Origin: Poindextera sp035604135 | GTDB taxonomy: Bacteria > Pseudomonadota > Alphaproteobacteria > Caulobacterales > Caulobacteraceae | Length of the DNA: 64,000 nucleotides | Direction: 5' to 3' | Assembly: GCA_035604135.1 (NCBI GenBank) | Contig: DATNJB010000077.1 | Span: 1-64,000, forward strand | Shown: positions 43,616-52,918 of the stretch, piece after piece | Position numbering within the stretch: position 1 is the stretch's first letter | How the letters are laid out: every line of letters begins with the position of its first letter | The notes under the pieces: model-generated | Told to the model about the DNA's origin: nothing | Database searches by the model: none | The model's input: only the letters and a program-made list of their open reading frames with translations | Translations under genes and position numbers: made by a program

Positions 43616-44494
43616 ATGGCCGAGATAAAGACCATCGGCGTGGTCGGCGCGGGTCAAATGGGCACGGGCATCGCCCATGTCTGCGGCCTGGCTGGCTACC
43701 AGGTCGAGCTGAACGACGTCAGCCGCGACCGCATCGATGCGGGCCTGCACGTCATCGAGCGCAACCTCTCGCGCCAGGTCGCGCGCGGCATCATCGACGA
43801 TGCGGCGATGAAGGCCGCTCTCGGCCGGATCAAGCCCATCGAGGGTCTTGAGCAGATCGGACAGGCGGACCTGGTCATCGAGGCGGCGACCGAGGACGAG
43901 GGGATCAAGAAGGCGATCTTCGCCGCGCTCGCGCCACACCTCGGCAAGGGCACGCTCCTGGCTTCGAACACCTCGTCGATCTCGATCACCCGGCTGGCCT
44001 CGGCCACCGACCGGCCGGAGCGGTTCATCGGGCTGCATTTCATGAACCCGGTCCCGCTGATGAACCTGGTCGAGATCATCCGCGGCATCGCCACCGACGT
44101 GGCGACCTACGAGACGGCGGTGTCCTTCGCCAAATCGCTCGGCAAGACGACCGCCAACGCCGAGGACTTCCCGGCCTTCATCGTCAACCGCGTCCTGGTG
44201 CCGATGATCAACGAGGCGATCTACACCCTCTACGAGGGCGTCGGCACGGTCGAGGCGATCGACACCGCGCTGCACCTGGGCGCCAACCACCCGATGGGCC
44301 CGTTGCAACTGGGCGACTTCATCGGCCTCGATACGGTGCTTTCGATCATGAACGTGCTGCATGACGGCCTGGCGGACTCGAAGTACCGACCCTGCCCGCT
44401 GCTCGTGAAGTACGTCGAGGCCGGCTGGCTCGGCCGCAAGACCGGCCGCGGCTTCTATGACTACCGCGGCGAGACCCCGACCCCGACGCGCTGA
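43616..44494 (+). CDS. hbd: 3-hydroxybutyryl-CoA dehydrogenase
   Basis: A 292-residue enzyme. The NAD motif is GVVGAGQMGTGIAHVCGLAG (about 8-27). Catalytic Ser and His are in SNTSSISIT near 119-127 and GLHFMNPVPLMNLVEII near 138-154. The Asn/Phe region of the C-terminal helical domain is kept (FPAFIVNRVLVPMINEAI). It ends RGFYDYRGETPTPTR. Single-domain length distinguishes it from FadB. GAGGAC precedes ATG 43616. It is used in short-chain fatty-acid or polyhydroxybutyrate metabolism. Confidence 0.96.
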   Translation: MAEIKTIGVVGAGQMGTGIAHVCGLAGYQVELNDVSRDRIDAGLHVIERNLSRQVARGIIDDAAMKAALGRIKPIEGLEQIGQADLVIEAATEDEGIKKAIFAALAPHLGKGTLLASNTSSISITRLASATDRPERFIGLHFMNPVPLMNLVEIIRGIATDVATYETAVSFAKSLGKTTANAEDFPAFIVNRVLVPMINEAIYTLYEGVGTVEAIDTALHLGANHPMGPLQLGDFIGLDTVLSIMNVLHDGLADSKYRPCPLLVKYVEAGWLGRKTGRGFYDYRGETPTPTR

Positions 44495-44504
44495 GCGGCT
44501 GCTC

Positions 44505-44885
44505 TCACCAGATCATCGGGACTCCGTAAGGCGGAAAGGCCCGATCGGCGCCGACTACCGCCGCGCCGAGCTCAAACGCCTGGGCGATGATCAGCCGGTC
44601 GAATGGGTCGCCGTGGTGGCGCGGCAGCCGCCCGGCCAGAGCGGCGTGAGCGGCGCTGAGAGCGAGCCATTCGAACGACTGGCCGGTCACCGCCTCGTCG
44701 AGATTCGCCGGCAAGGCTGAAAGCAACGGATCGCGCGACCGCTTGAACTCAAGCTCGTAGGCCGTGACGACGCTGACAAACACCCGGTTGGCCCGATCGG
44801 CGAGCGCGCGGATCGCGCCGGACGACAGCCGCGCGCGCGCTGTCGCCGCCCAGACCAGCACGTGGCCGTCCAGGATCAGAATCAC
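44505..44885 (-). CDS. PIN-domain toxin, VapC type
   Basis: A 126-residue PIN nuclease. The first acidic residue is in ILILDGHVLVWA (about 2-13; DGH instead of the common DTH). The middle Glu is in VVTAYELEFK near 38-47 and the last acidic pair is in HHGDPFDRLIIAQA near 87-100. GTG 44885 is chosen because it overlaps the antitoxin stop (GTGA). It is likely an RNA-cutting toxin neutralised by the upstream gene product. Confidence 0.85.
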   Translation of the reverse strand: MILILDGHVLVWAATARARLSSGAIRALADRANRVFVSVVTAYELEFKRSRDPLLSALPANLDEAVTGQSFEWLALSAAHAALAGRLPRHHGDPFDRLIIAQAFELGAAVVGADRAFPPYGVPMIW

Positions 44886-45139
44886 CTTTCGGGGAAGATC
44901 GACTTGTCGATCCAGGCCGCGACGTCTGGGTCCGGTTCGAAGGACTCCATGGGGATATCGAGCCCAAGATGCTCCCAAATGCCAAGGCGCCGTTCGCCCG
45001 CGGTCGGAGGGGCCTTGGGGGTCAGCGTGACGATCGGCGTCCCATGCCGGGCGATCACGACCTCTTCGCCCGCCTCGGCGCGCGCGACCAACTCGGACAG
45101 TTTGGCTTTGGCCTCGGCGATGTTCACCTGGATGGTCAT
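44882..45139 (-). CDS. Phd/YefM-type antitoxin
   Basis: An 85-residue antitoxin. The DNA-binding head is MTIQVNIAEAKAKLSELVARAEAGEEVVIARHGTPIVTLTP (about 1-41), typical of Phd/YefM. The C-terminal part (PMESFEPDPDVAAWIDKSIFPER) likely wraps the toxin. It precedes and overlaps the PIN toxin gene by four bases. Such pairs repress their own promoter; no clear palindrome was found. Confidence 0.87.
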   Translation of the reverse strand: MTIQVNIAEAKAKLSELVARAEAGEEVVIARHGTPIVTLTPKAPPTAGERRLGIWEHLGLDIPMESFEPDPDVAAWIDKSIFPER

Positions 45140-45183
45140 AGGCGACCGTACCATGGCGACATTTGTTGGTCCAGAAAGTTGGT

Positions 45184-45519
45184 CTAGGTCGCGCTGCCGT
45201 AGTGCAGAACTTCGACCTTTTCGAGCGTGACCAGGCCCAGCGCCTTGATCGTGTCGAGTTCGGCCATGAAGGCCCGGATCTTCGCCTCCTCGTCGACGAT
45301 CTCGATTACCAGCGGCAGCTTGGCCGACAGGTCGAGGATCTTCGCCGTATGGATCCTGGCGTGCAGCCCATATCCCATGGGGCCGCGCAGCACGGTCGCG
45401 CCGGCGATCTTGGCCGCCCGCGCCTTCATGACGATGTCCTCGTAGAGGGGTCGATGTCCGCTCATCTTGCCCTCTTCGGTGTAGATGCGGAGCAGAACGG
45501 CCGGTTGCGGGGCTTGCAT
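45184..45519 (-). CDS. DUF190-family protein next to the fluoride locus
   Basis: A 111-residue PII-like ferredoxin-fold protein: VLLRIYTEEGKMSGHRPLYEDIVMKARAAKIAGATVLRGPMGYG at about 7-50 is the DUF190 signature. DUF190 genes often follow or neighbour crcB (fluC). Here the gene runs divergently from a fluoride-riboswitch-led antiporter, and no crcB gene lies in the window. ATG 45519 follows GGGAG. A role in fluoride response is inferred from context. Confidence 0.87.
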   Translation of the reverse strand: MQAPQPAVLLRIYTEEGKMSGHRPLYEDIVMKARAAKIAGATVLRGPMGYGLHARIHTAKILDLSAKLPLVIEIVDEEAKIRAFMAELDTIKALGLVTLEKVEVLHYGSAT

Positions 45520-45660
45520 GGGTAGGCTCCCCAAAAGAGGCGGCGGCGCGGCCGAGGACCGGCTCCCGGCCTATAGCACGCCAGCGGACGATCGCTCAGC
45601 CGCCAAGCCATTGATCGCGCGCGGGGGTTTGGACTAGCATCCCGGAACAATCGAGCCCTA

Positions 45661-45709
45661 TCGGGGATGGAGTCCCCCGCAAACGCCCAAGAGGGCTGAT
45701 GACTCCTAC
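45661..45709 (+). ncRNA. Fluoride (crcB) riboswitch
   Basis: The sequence has the full crcB-motif pattern. Hairpin 1 has stem GGGG (45663-45666) and CCCC (45674-45677) with loop ATGGAGT. Hairpin 2 has stem GCCC (45685-45688) and GGGC (45693-45696). The conserved end TGATGACTCCTAC covers 45697-45709. Loop bases GGAGT (45669-45673) pair with ACTCC (45702-45706) as the known pseudoknot. It lies 113 bases before the antiporter ATG. Fluoride binding would favour expression of the antiporter and UspA. A covariance-model search would settle it. Confidence 0.9.
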
Positions 45710-45750
45710 CCATGGCGCGGCGAGTGCGTGTCTTCGCCGCCGGGTAGGAG
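45703..45750 (+). promoter_or_regulatory. Expression platform of the fluoride riboswitch
   Basis: CTCCTACCC (45703-45711) pairs exactly with GGGTAGGAG (45742-45750), with an inner GGCG/CGCC part. This uses the same bases as the aptamer pseudoknot, so the two structures exclude each other. Only TTT follows soon after, so it may be a weak terminator or Rho-linked stop. It is consistent with an ON switch. Confidence 0.65.
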
Positions 45751-45821
45751 CAGTTTCGTTCCGCCCCACGCCTGACACGGGACCCGCCCGACCCGTGGCG
45801 GGCCGCGAAGGGGAGGTCGTG

Positions 45822-47036
45822 ATGGCCCACGTGTGGAGTCTTGCCGCGCTCTGGCTTGGTCTGGCGCTGGCGGCGACCCTGCTCTCGATCTGGCTCAAGA
45901 TCGCGACGGCGTTGTCTGAGATCGTCGTTGGGACAGTCGCCCAGCTGGTCATCGGCGTCGTCATCGGGCCGAGCTTGCTTGGGACCAGCGAGTCCTGGAT
46001 CACCTTCCTCGCCGGCGCCGGCGCCATCGTCCTGACCTTCCTCGCCGGCGCGGAGCTCGACCCCGCGGTCTTCAGGGCGAAGTGGAAGGAGGCGAGCGCG
46101 ATCGGGGTCGTTGGCTTCGTCGCCCCGTTCCTCGGCTGCGCGGCCGTGGCCTATTTCCTCTTGCATTGGCAGGCCAGGCCAAGCTGGCTGGCCGGCGTCG
46201 CCCTCTCCACCACCTCGGTCGCGGTGGTCTATGCGGTGATGCTGGAGTTCGGCCTCAACCGCACCGACTACGGCAAGACGATCCTGGCCGCCTGCTTCAT
46301 CAACGACCTTCTGACGGTGCTGGCGCTTGGGCTGATCTTCGCGCCGTTCACGTTCAAGACCGTGGTGTTCGGCGCAGGCTCGACCGCGGCTCTCATCGTG
46401 CTGCCCGGGCTCACGCCCCGCTTCTTCCGATGGTTCGGCGGCCGCCCTTCGGAGCTCGAAGCGAAGTTCCTGCTGCTGATGCTGTTCGGTCTGGGCGCGT
46501 TGGCCGCTTGGGCCGACAGCGAAGCGGTGCTGCCCGCCTACATGGTGGGCATGGTGCTCGCGGGCACGGTCGGCAAGGATCATGTTCTGGTGCGGCGGTT
46601 GCGAACGCTGACGTTCGGCCTGCTGACGCCCTTCTACTTCATCCGAGCCGGTTCGTTCGTCTCCGTGCCGGCGCTCGTCGCCGCGCCGCTGGCCTTCCTC
46701 GCTCTCCTCGGCGCGAAGATGGTCTCGAAGTTCGCCGGCGTCTTCCCGACCACCGGCCTGTTCAAGACCCCTCGGCGTGAGGCGATGTACACGACGCTGC
46801 TCATGTCGACGGGCCTCACGTTCGGCACCATCTCGTCGCTGTATGGGCTCTCGCACCACATCATCAGCCAGGGGCAATATTCTCTCCTGGTCGCAGCGGT
46901 GATCGGCAGCGCCGTTGTGCCGACCCTGATCGCCAACGCCTTCTATCTGCCGCACCATCTGCTGCCGACCGCGCCGGAGCCGGGCGAGCCGGCCGTCGCG
47001 GCCGCCGCCCCGACGCCCGCGCAGGAGCCTGCCTGA
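45822..47036 (+). CDS. CPA-type cation:proton antiporter under fluoride control
   Basis: A 404-residue membrane protein with about 11-12 helices. It resembles the KefB/NhaP-like CPA2 family, with conserved VGTVAQLVIGVVIGPSLLG near 40-58, FLAGAELDPAVFRAKWKEA near 78-96 and CFINDLLTVLALGLIFAP near 161-178 containing the Asp of the ion site. ATG 45822 follows GGGGAGG. The riboswitch upstream suggests it acts on fluoride stress, perhaps by exchanging ions or adjusting pH. The stop overlaps the uspA-like start. Confidence 0.92.
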   Translation: MAHVWSLAALWLGLALAATLLSIWLKIATALSEIVVGTVAQLVIGVVIGPSLLGTSESWITFLAGAGAIVLTFLAGAELDPAVFRAKWKEASAIGVVGFVAPFLGCAAVAYFLLHWQARPSWLAGVALSTTSVAVVYAVMLEFGLNRTDYGKTILAACFINDLLTVLALGLIFAPFTFKTVVFGAGSTAALIVLPGLTPRFFRWFGGRPSELEAKFLLLMLFGLGALAAWADSEAVLPAYMVGMVLAGTVGKDHVLVRRLRTLTFGLLTPFYFIRAGSFVSVPALVAAPLAFLALLGAKMVSKFAGVFPTTGLFKTPRREAMYTTLLMSTGLTFGTISSLYGLSHHIISQGQYSLLVAAVIGSAVVPTLIANAFYLPHHLLPTAPEPGEPAVAAAAPTPAQEPA

Positions 47037-47461
47037 TGTTCACCAAGATCCTCAACGCCAACGACGGTTCCGACAATGCCTTCAAGGCTCTGGACGTCGC
47101 CTGCGGGCTTGCCGCCAAGCTGGACGCCGAGGTGCATATGATCGCCGTCGAGGAGCTCCAGGCCCTGCCCGACACCGACATGATCGACGAGATCGCGGAG
47201 CAGAAGGCAGGCGCCGATCATGCCGTTCGCGGCGAGATCCGCCGCGCGCGCGCCATCGCCGCGCGCCACGGCGTCGCGCTCGAGAGCCACGTCTTCACCG
47301 GCCACGTCGTGCGGACAGTCGTCGATTTCGCCAGCGACAACGGCTTCGATCTTCTCGTCATCGGCGCCACCGGCCGCGCTGCGCTGTACGAGCGCATGCT
47401 CGGGACCCGCGCCGATCGCATCTCCCACCTGGCCCGCTGTCCGGTGTTGATCGTCCGCTAG
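47036..47461 (+). CDS. Universal stress protein, UspA family
   Basis: A 141-residue single-domain UspA. The nucleotide motif is GATGRAALYERMLGT near 114-128, which fits G-2x-G-9x-G-(S/T), so ATP binding is likely. It starts MFTKILNANDGSDNAFKALDVA. Its ATG overlaps the antiporter stop, so both share the fluoride-controlled transcript. Confidence 0.92.
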   Translation: MFTKILNANDGSDNAFKALDVACGLAAKLDAEVHMIAVEELQALPDTDMIDEIAEQKAGADHAVRGEIRRARAIAARHGVALESHVFTGHVVRTVVDFASDNGFDLLVIGATGRAALYERMLGTRADRISHLARCPVLIVR

Positions 47462-47559
47462 CCGGGCGACCGCTCGGGTCGCTCCGGCCTTGAACGACTC
47501 GCCCCCGTTGGCGATAAGCGGCCCCGCGCCGCCCCGTCGAGAAAAACGGAGACCCTGCC

Positions 47560-48504
47560 TTGGGCGAAATCGCTGTCTTCAGCGGCAGCGCTCACCCCGC
47601 GCTGGCGAGCGAAATCTGTGCACACCTGCAAGTCCCGCTGCATCCGTCGCGGACCCAGCGCTTCTCCAGCGACTGCATCGAGGTTCAGCTTCTGGAAAAC
47701 TGCCGCGAGCGCGACGTCTTCATCGTCCAACCGCTCTGCGCGCCGGTGCAGGAGAACCTGGTCGAGCTGCTCCTGATGCTGGACGCCGCCCGCGGGGCGA
47801 GCGCGGCCCGGCGCACGGTGGTCATGCCGCACTATGCCTACGCGCGCTCCGACAAGAAGGACCGGCCGCGCATCTCCATCGCCGGCCGGCTGGTCGCGGA
47901 CCTGATGGCGACGGCCGGCGCCGACCGCGTGCTCACCATGGCCTTGCACGCGCCGCAGGTGCACGGCTTCTTCAGCGTGCCCGTCGACCATCTGCATGCG
48001 CTGAACGAGCTCGCCGAGCACTTCCGCGGCCTTGATCTGTCCAACACCGTCGTCGTGTCGCCGGACCTCGGCAACGCCAAGGACGCCGCCCAGTTCGCGC
48101 GCATGCTGGGCGTCGATGTCGCCGTCGCGGCCAAACAGCGCATCAGCGACGACAAGGTGGTCATCAGCACCATCATCGGCGACGTCGAGGGCCGCGACGT
48201 GATCGTGCTCGACGACGAGATCGCCAAGGGCACCAGCGTCATCGAGCTCCTGGACCACTTGCGGCCCCGCGGCGTCGGCGAGATCCGCATCGTCTGCACG
48301 CACGGCCTGTTCGGGCAGGGCGCACTCGACCGTTTGGCCGCGCAACCTGACGTGCGCGAGATTGTCTGCACCGACACCGTCCCGCTGGGCGACGAGGGCC
48401 GCGTCGGCAAGTTGAGCGTGATCTCCATCGCCCCGGCGTTCGCCGAGGCCATCCGCCGTATCCACAATGGCGAGTCGGTCTCGGCCCTCTTCCAACCCGC
48501 TTAA
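47560..48504 (+). CDS. Ribose-phosphate pyrophosphokinase-like protein, divergent
   Basis: A 314-residue PRPP-synthetase fold. The ATP-loop region is MPHYAYARSDKKDRPRISIAG (about 89-109), similar to classic Prs. The PRPP loop, however, is VIVLDDEIAKGTS (214-226) instead of VDD.IDT.GT, so ribose-phosphate handling may differ. It starts at TTG 47560 with GGAG eight bases upstream. A standard prs gene is expected elsewhere. It may be a paralogue with another job. Confidence 0.78.
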   Translation: MGEIAVFSGSAHPALASEICAHLQVPLHPSRTQRFSSDCIEVQLLENCRERDVFIVQPLCAPVQENLVELLLMLDAARGASAARRTVVMPHYAYARSDKKDRPRISIAGRLVADLMATAGADRVLTMALHAPQVHGFFSVPVDHLHALNELAEHFRGLDLSNTVVVSPDLGNAKDAAQFARMLGVDVAVAAKQRISDDKVVISTIIGDVEGRDVIVLDDEIAKGTSVIELLDHLRPRGVGEIRIVCTHGLFGQGALDRLAAQPDVREIVCTDTVPLGDEGRVGKLSVISIAPAFAEAIRRIHNGESVSALFQPA

Positions 48505-48570
48505 GAGCATTTCCTTCGACTTCGCCGGCTTAGCGCCGATAATCCGCCCTGATTCGAAACGGCGGGGACG

Positions 48571-49827
48571 ATGCGCAGGGTCACCGGAGCGCTTCTGGCC
48601 GGCGCCTATCTTTGCCTGGCCCTCACGGTCGCGCTGATGGTCTGGCGCGGTGGCGGCGGTGCGGCCGCTGGCCTTGCCGCCCTGATTGGTTCGCTCGCGC
48701 TGGCGCTCGCCCTGCATGGCCTCATCAGCCGCGCATTCGAGCGCAGCGGCACACAACGCGAGCTTGCCGACGTGCGCGAGGCCAACCGCATTCTCGCCGA
48801 TCAGCTCGAAGGCCTCTACGACCGGCTGGCGGGGTTCGCCGAAACCCTGCAGGAGGACGCCGAGCGCCGCAGCGAAGAGCTGACGACCGAGATGCGCGTG
48901 CTCGAGGATCTGGTGCAGCGCATGCGCGACGGGCTCGAAGACCGTCTGGCACAGACGCGCGACGTTCCGCCGGCCTACGAGCGCCACCACAACCAGCACA
49001 TGGCGCTGCTCGAGACCGTGCGCGCGGCGCTGGCGGAAAACCGGGTCGACCTCTACCTGCAGGCCGTGGTCAGCCTGCCGCAGCGCAGGACCGTCTTCTA
49101 CGAGAGCTTCTCGCGGCTGCGCGACGCGACCGGCCGGGTGATGATGCCGGCGGAGTATTTGAGCGTCGCAGAGCCCGAGGGGCTGATGCCGGCGATCGAC
49201 AACCTGCTCTTGTTCCGTTGCGTGCAGATCGTCCGGCGCCTCGCCAAGAGTGACCGCAAGATCGGCATCTTCTGCAATGTGGCCCTGGGCTCGCTCGGCG
49301 ACGAGACCTTCTTCCCGCAATTCCTCGAGTTCCTGTCCGAGAACAAGGACATGGCCGGCTCGCTGATCTTCGAGCTCGGCCAAGGCGCGTTCGACCGCCG
49401 TGGCGCGGTCGAGGCGCGCAACATGGCCAAGCTGGCCGACCTAGGGTTCCGCTTCTCTCTCGACAAGGTGGTCGACCTCGACCTCAACTTCGCCGATCTC
49501 GCCCGCGCCGACGTCAAGTTCGTCAAGGTTTCGGCCGACGTGCTGCTCAACCAGCTGATGGAGTTGGACGGCCGGCTCACGCTGCGCTCGCTGAAGGACA
49601 TCAACGCGGCCGACTTCGCCGACCTCACCCGCCGCTACGGCGTGGAGCTGATCGCCGAGAAGGTCGAGACCGAGCGGCAGGTCGTCGACATCCTCGAGCT
49701 CAACATCGCTTACGGTCAGGGCAACCTGTTCGCCGAGCCGCGGCCGATCCGCGACTCCATCCTGGCCGAAGCCGACCCGCCGGCCGATTTCATGCGCTCG
49801 ACGCTCCGCCGTCGCGCCTCGCGCTAG
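48571..49827 (+). CDS. tipF: TipF-like flagellar c-di-GMP effector, degenerate EAL protein
   Basis: A 418-residue protein. Two N-terminal helices (about 5-25, 30-50) anchor it to the membrane. A coiled coil follows at about 60-125 and an EAL domain at about 150-400. Glu and Arg of the first motif remain (FYESFSRLRD), but the DDFGTG loop is replaced by LDKVVDLDLNF and EGVET by EKVET. Hydrolysis is thus unlikely, as in Caulobacter TipF, which binds c-di-GMP to drive flagellar assembly. The identification rests on architecture. Confidence 0.82.
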   Translation: MRRVTGALLAGAYLCLALTVALMVWRGGGGAAAGLAALIGSLALALALHGLISRAFERSGTQRELADVREANRILADQLEGLYDRLAGFAETLQEDAERRSEELTTEMRVLEDLVQRMRDGLEDRLAQTRDVPPAYERHHNQHMALLETVRAALAENRVDLYLQAVVSLPQRRTVFYESFSRLRDATGRVMMPAEYLSVAEPEGLMPAIDNLLLFRCVQIVRRLAKSDRKIGIFCNVALGSLGDETFFPQFLEFLSENKDMAGSLIFELGQGAFDRRGAVEARNMAKLADLGFRFSLDKVVDLDLNFADLARADVKFVKVSADVLLNQLMELDGRLTLRSLKDINAADFADLTRRYGVELIAEKVETERQVVDILELNIAYGQGNLFAEPRPIRDSILAEADPPADFMRSTLRRRASR

Positions 49828-49833
49828 CCAGGA

Positions 49834-50604
49834 TCAGCCGCCCGAGGGAGCCGAAGGCGTGGCGTAGTAGTCCTTCTCCCAGGCCCGCATGCGCTTGATC
49901 GCGTCGGTGACGAAGGGGGTGAACCGCGCCAGGCGCAGGATCGCCTTGTTGATCCAGTCCAAGAGCGGCGGAAACGGGCGATGGATGTCGATGAGCAGCA
50001 CCACGCGCGCGCCGTCGGTGTCGTTCCAGACCTCGTGCCGGTAGGTGTCGTCGAACACGACGCACCGCCCCTCCTCCCAATGCACCATGGCCTTGCCGAC
50101 CTGCATGCGGACGTCCGCGCGCGGTTCGGGGACGATCAGGCCGAGATGGGCTCGGACCAGGCCCTTGTAGGAGCCTCTATACGCAGTCAGGTGCGCGCCG
50201 GGCTCGAGCACGGAAAAGAAGGCCAGCTCGAGGTTGGGAATCCTGGCGAGCAGGCCCGCCGTCTCAGGGCACTGTTCGCAGTTCAGCTTCGAGCGCATGC
50301 CGAACGCGCTGAATGCGAAGACCTTCCAGACCGGCTCGCGTGTGATGCCGTACTGCGTCGTCGAAATCTCCTGCATGTTCGGCAGGGCGGCCCGCGTCGG
50401 CATGAGTCGATCGAGTTCGAGCCGGATCGATCGCCAGTTCGTCTCCAGCTCGGCGACCCAGGGGAAGGCGTCGTTAGCGAGGATTTCACCGCCGCCGACC
50501 AGCGAGACCCGCCCCAGCCAGCGTTCGAGGTTGCGTCCCATCTCCGCGGCGGATGTCCGCACGCGCTGACGCAGGGTCGGCCTGGGCAAAGGCAAAGCAG
50601 TCAT
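49834..50604 (-). CDS. Aspartyl/asparaginyl beta-hydroxylase family protein (LpxO-like)
   Basis: A 256-residue Fe(II)/2-oxoglutarate dioxygenase. The metal/2OG motif is visible: LEPGAHLTAYRGSYKGLVRAHLGLIVPE near 132-159 (first His region), then CVVFDDTYRHEVWNDTDGARVVLLIDIHRP near 183-212 with the last His and Arg. Family members hydroxylate lipid A fatty acids (LpxO) or protein Asp/Asn. It lies between tipF and groES. No signal peptide was seen. ATG 50604 is chosen. Confidence 0.82.
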   Translation of the reverse strand: MTALPLPRPTLRQRVRTSAAEMGRNLERWLGRVSLVGGGEILANDAFPWVAELETNWRSIRLELDRLMPTRAALPNMQEISTTQYGITREPVWKVFAFSAFGMRSKLNCEQCPETAGLLARIPNLELAFFSVLEPGAHLTAYRGSYKGLVRAHLGLIVPEPRADVRMQVGKAMVHWEEGRCVVFDDTYRHEVWNDTDGARVVLLIDIHRPFPPLLDWINKAILRLARFTPFVTDAIKRMRAWEKDYYATPSAPSGG

Positions 50605-50732
50605 CGATCGGAGCGCACCCCAAGGGCCCAAAGCGCATTCTCTCAGCTTGTCGTGTTTGCCGCCAGTCGTCGGATGGGAGCGCCGTTCGGCCTCCGGCGG
50701 TCGTCGACGCGCCACAAGCCTTGCAAGCGCGC

Positions 50733-50761
50733 CTTGACATCCAAGGGCCGCGACCATAGAT
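50733..50761 (+). promoter_or_regulatory. Candidate groESL promoter, heat-shock sigma-like
   Basis: CTTGACA at 50733-50739 is followed after about 14 bases by ACCATAGAT (50753-50761), fitting a sigma-32-like pattern (CTTGA..., CCAT.T). TTGACA to ATAGAT also fits sigma-70 with a 16-base spacer. It ends nine bases before the CIRCE element. Confidence 0.5.
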
Positions 50762-50769
50762 CGCCGGCG

Positions 50770-50796
50770 TTAGCACTCAGAGGCGGCGGCTGCTAA
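50770..50796. promoter_or_regulatory. CIRCE element (HrcA operator)
   Basis: TTAGCACTC (50770-50778), nine bases, then GGCTGCTAA (50788-50796). The consensus is TTAGCACTC-N9-GAGTGCTAA, so the left arm is perfect and the right arm has 7 of 9 matches. It lies 60 bases before the groES ATG. HrcA repression of groESL is expected. Confidence 0.9.
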
Positions 50797-50855
50797 CGGC
50801 CGCGCTTCCGAGCGACACCGGTTTCAACTGCAACGTCCCTTAAGGGAGAGACAAT

Positions 50856-51146
50856 ATGGCGTTTCGTCCGCTTGGCGATCGCGTGCTGATCAAGCGCGTC
50901 GAGGAAGAAGAGAAGACCAAAGGCGGCATCATCATCCCCGACACCGCCAAGGAAAAGCCGCAGGAAGGCGCGGTCATCGCGGTAGGCCCCGGCGCCCGCG
51001 ACGAGAATGGCAAGCTGATCCCCCTCGACGTAAAGAAGGGCGACCGCATCCTGTTCGGCAAGTGGTCGGGCACCGAAGTGAAGATCGACGGCGACGATCT
51101 CCTGATCATGAAGGAGAGCGACGTCCTGGGCGTGCTCGAGAAGTAG
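50856..51146 (+). CDS. groES: Co-chaperonin GroES
   Basis: A 96-residue heptameric lid of GroEL. It has MAFRPLGDRVLIKRVEEEEKTKGGIIIPDTAKEKPQEG (mobile loop) and GDDLLIMKESDVLGVLEK at the end. AAGGGAGAG precedes the ATG. It is followed by groEL after 43 bases. CIRCE and a heat-shock-like promoter lie upstream. Confidence 0.99.
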   Translation: MAFRPLGDRVLIKRVEEEEKTKGGIIIPDTAKEKPQEGAVIAVGPGARDENGKLIPLDVKKGDRILFGKWSGTEVKIDGDDLLIMKESDVLGVLEK

Positions 51147-51189
51147 CCCGCCGAACCCCGACATCCCCCTTATCCGAAAGAGCTGAACA

Positions 51190-52839
<1,650 letters not shown>

Positions 52840-52873
52840 GAGGTCCGGGCGCTTTCAGTACAGCTCGAACAGG

Positions 52874-52904
52874 AACCCCCGGGTCGCGAGATCCGGGGGT
52901 TTTC
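52874..52904 (+). terminator. Rho-independent terminator after groEL
   Basis: AACCCCCGG (52874-52882) pairs with CCGGGGGTT (52893-52901) and is followed by more T (TTTT in all, 52900-52903). It lies 35 bases after the groEL stop. It is the best classical terminator in the window. Confidence 0.88.
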
Positions 52905-52918
52905 GCTATTCCGAGAGC

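Noticed and set aside
45520..45660. A second fluoride riboswitch for the DUF190 gene on the minus strand
   Set aside because: I looked for the GATGG loop and TGATGACTCC end on that strand and did not find them.
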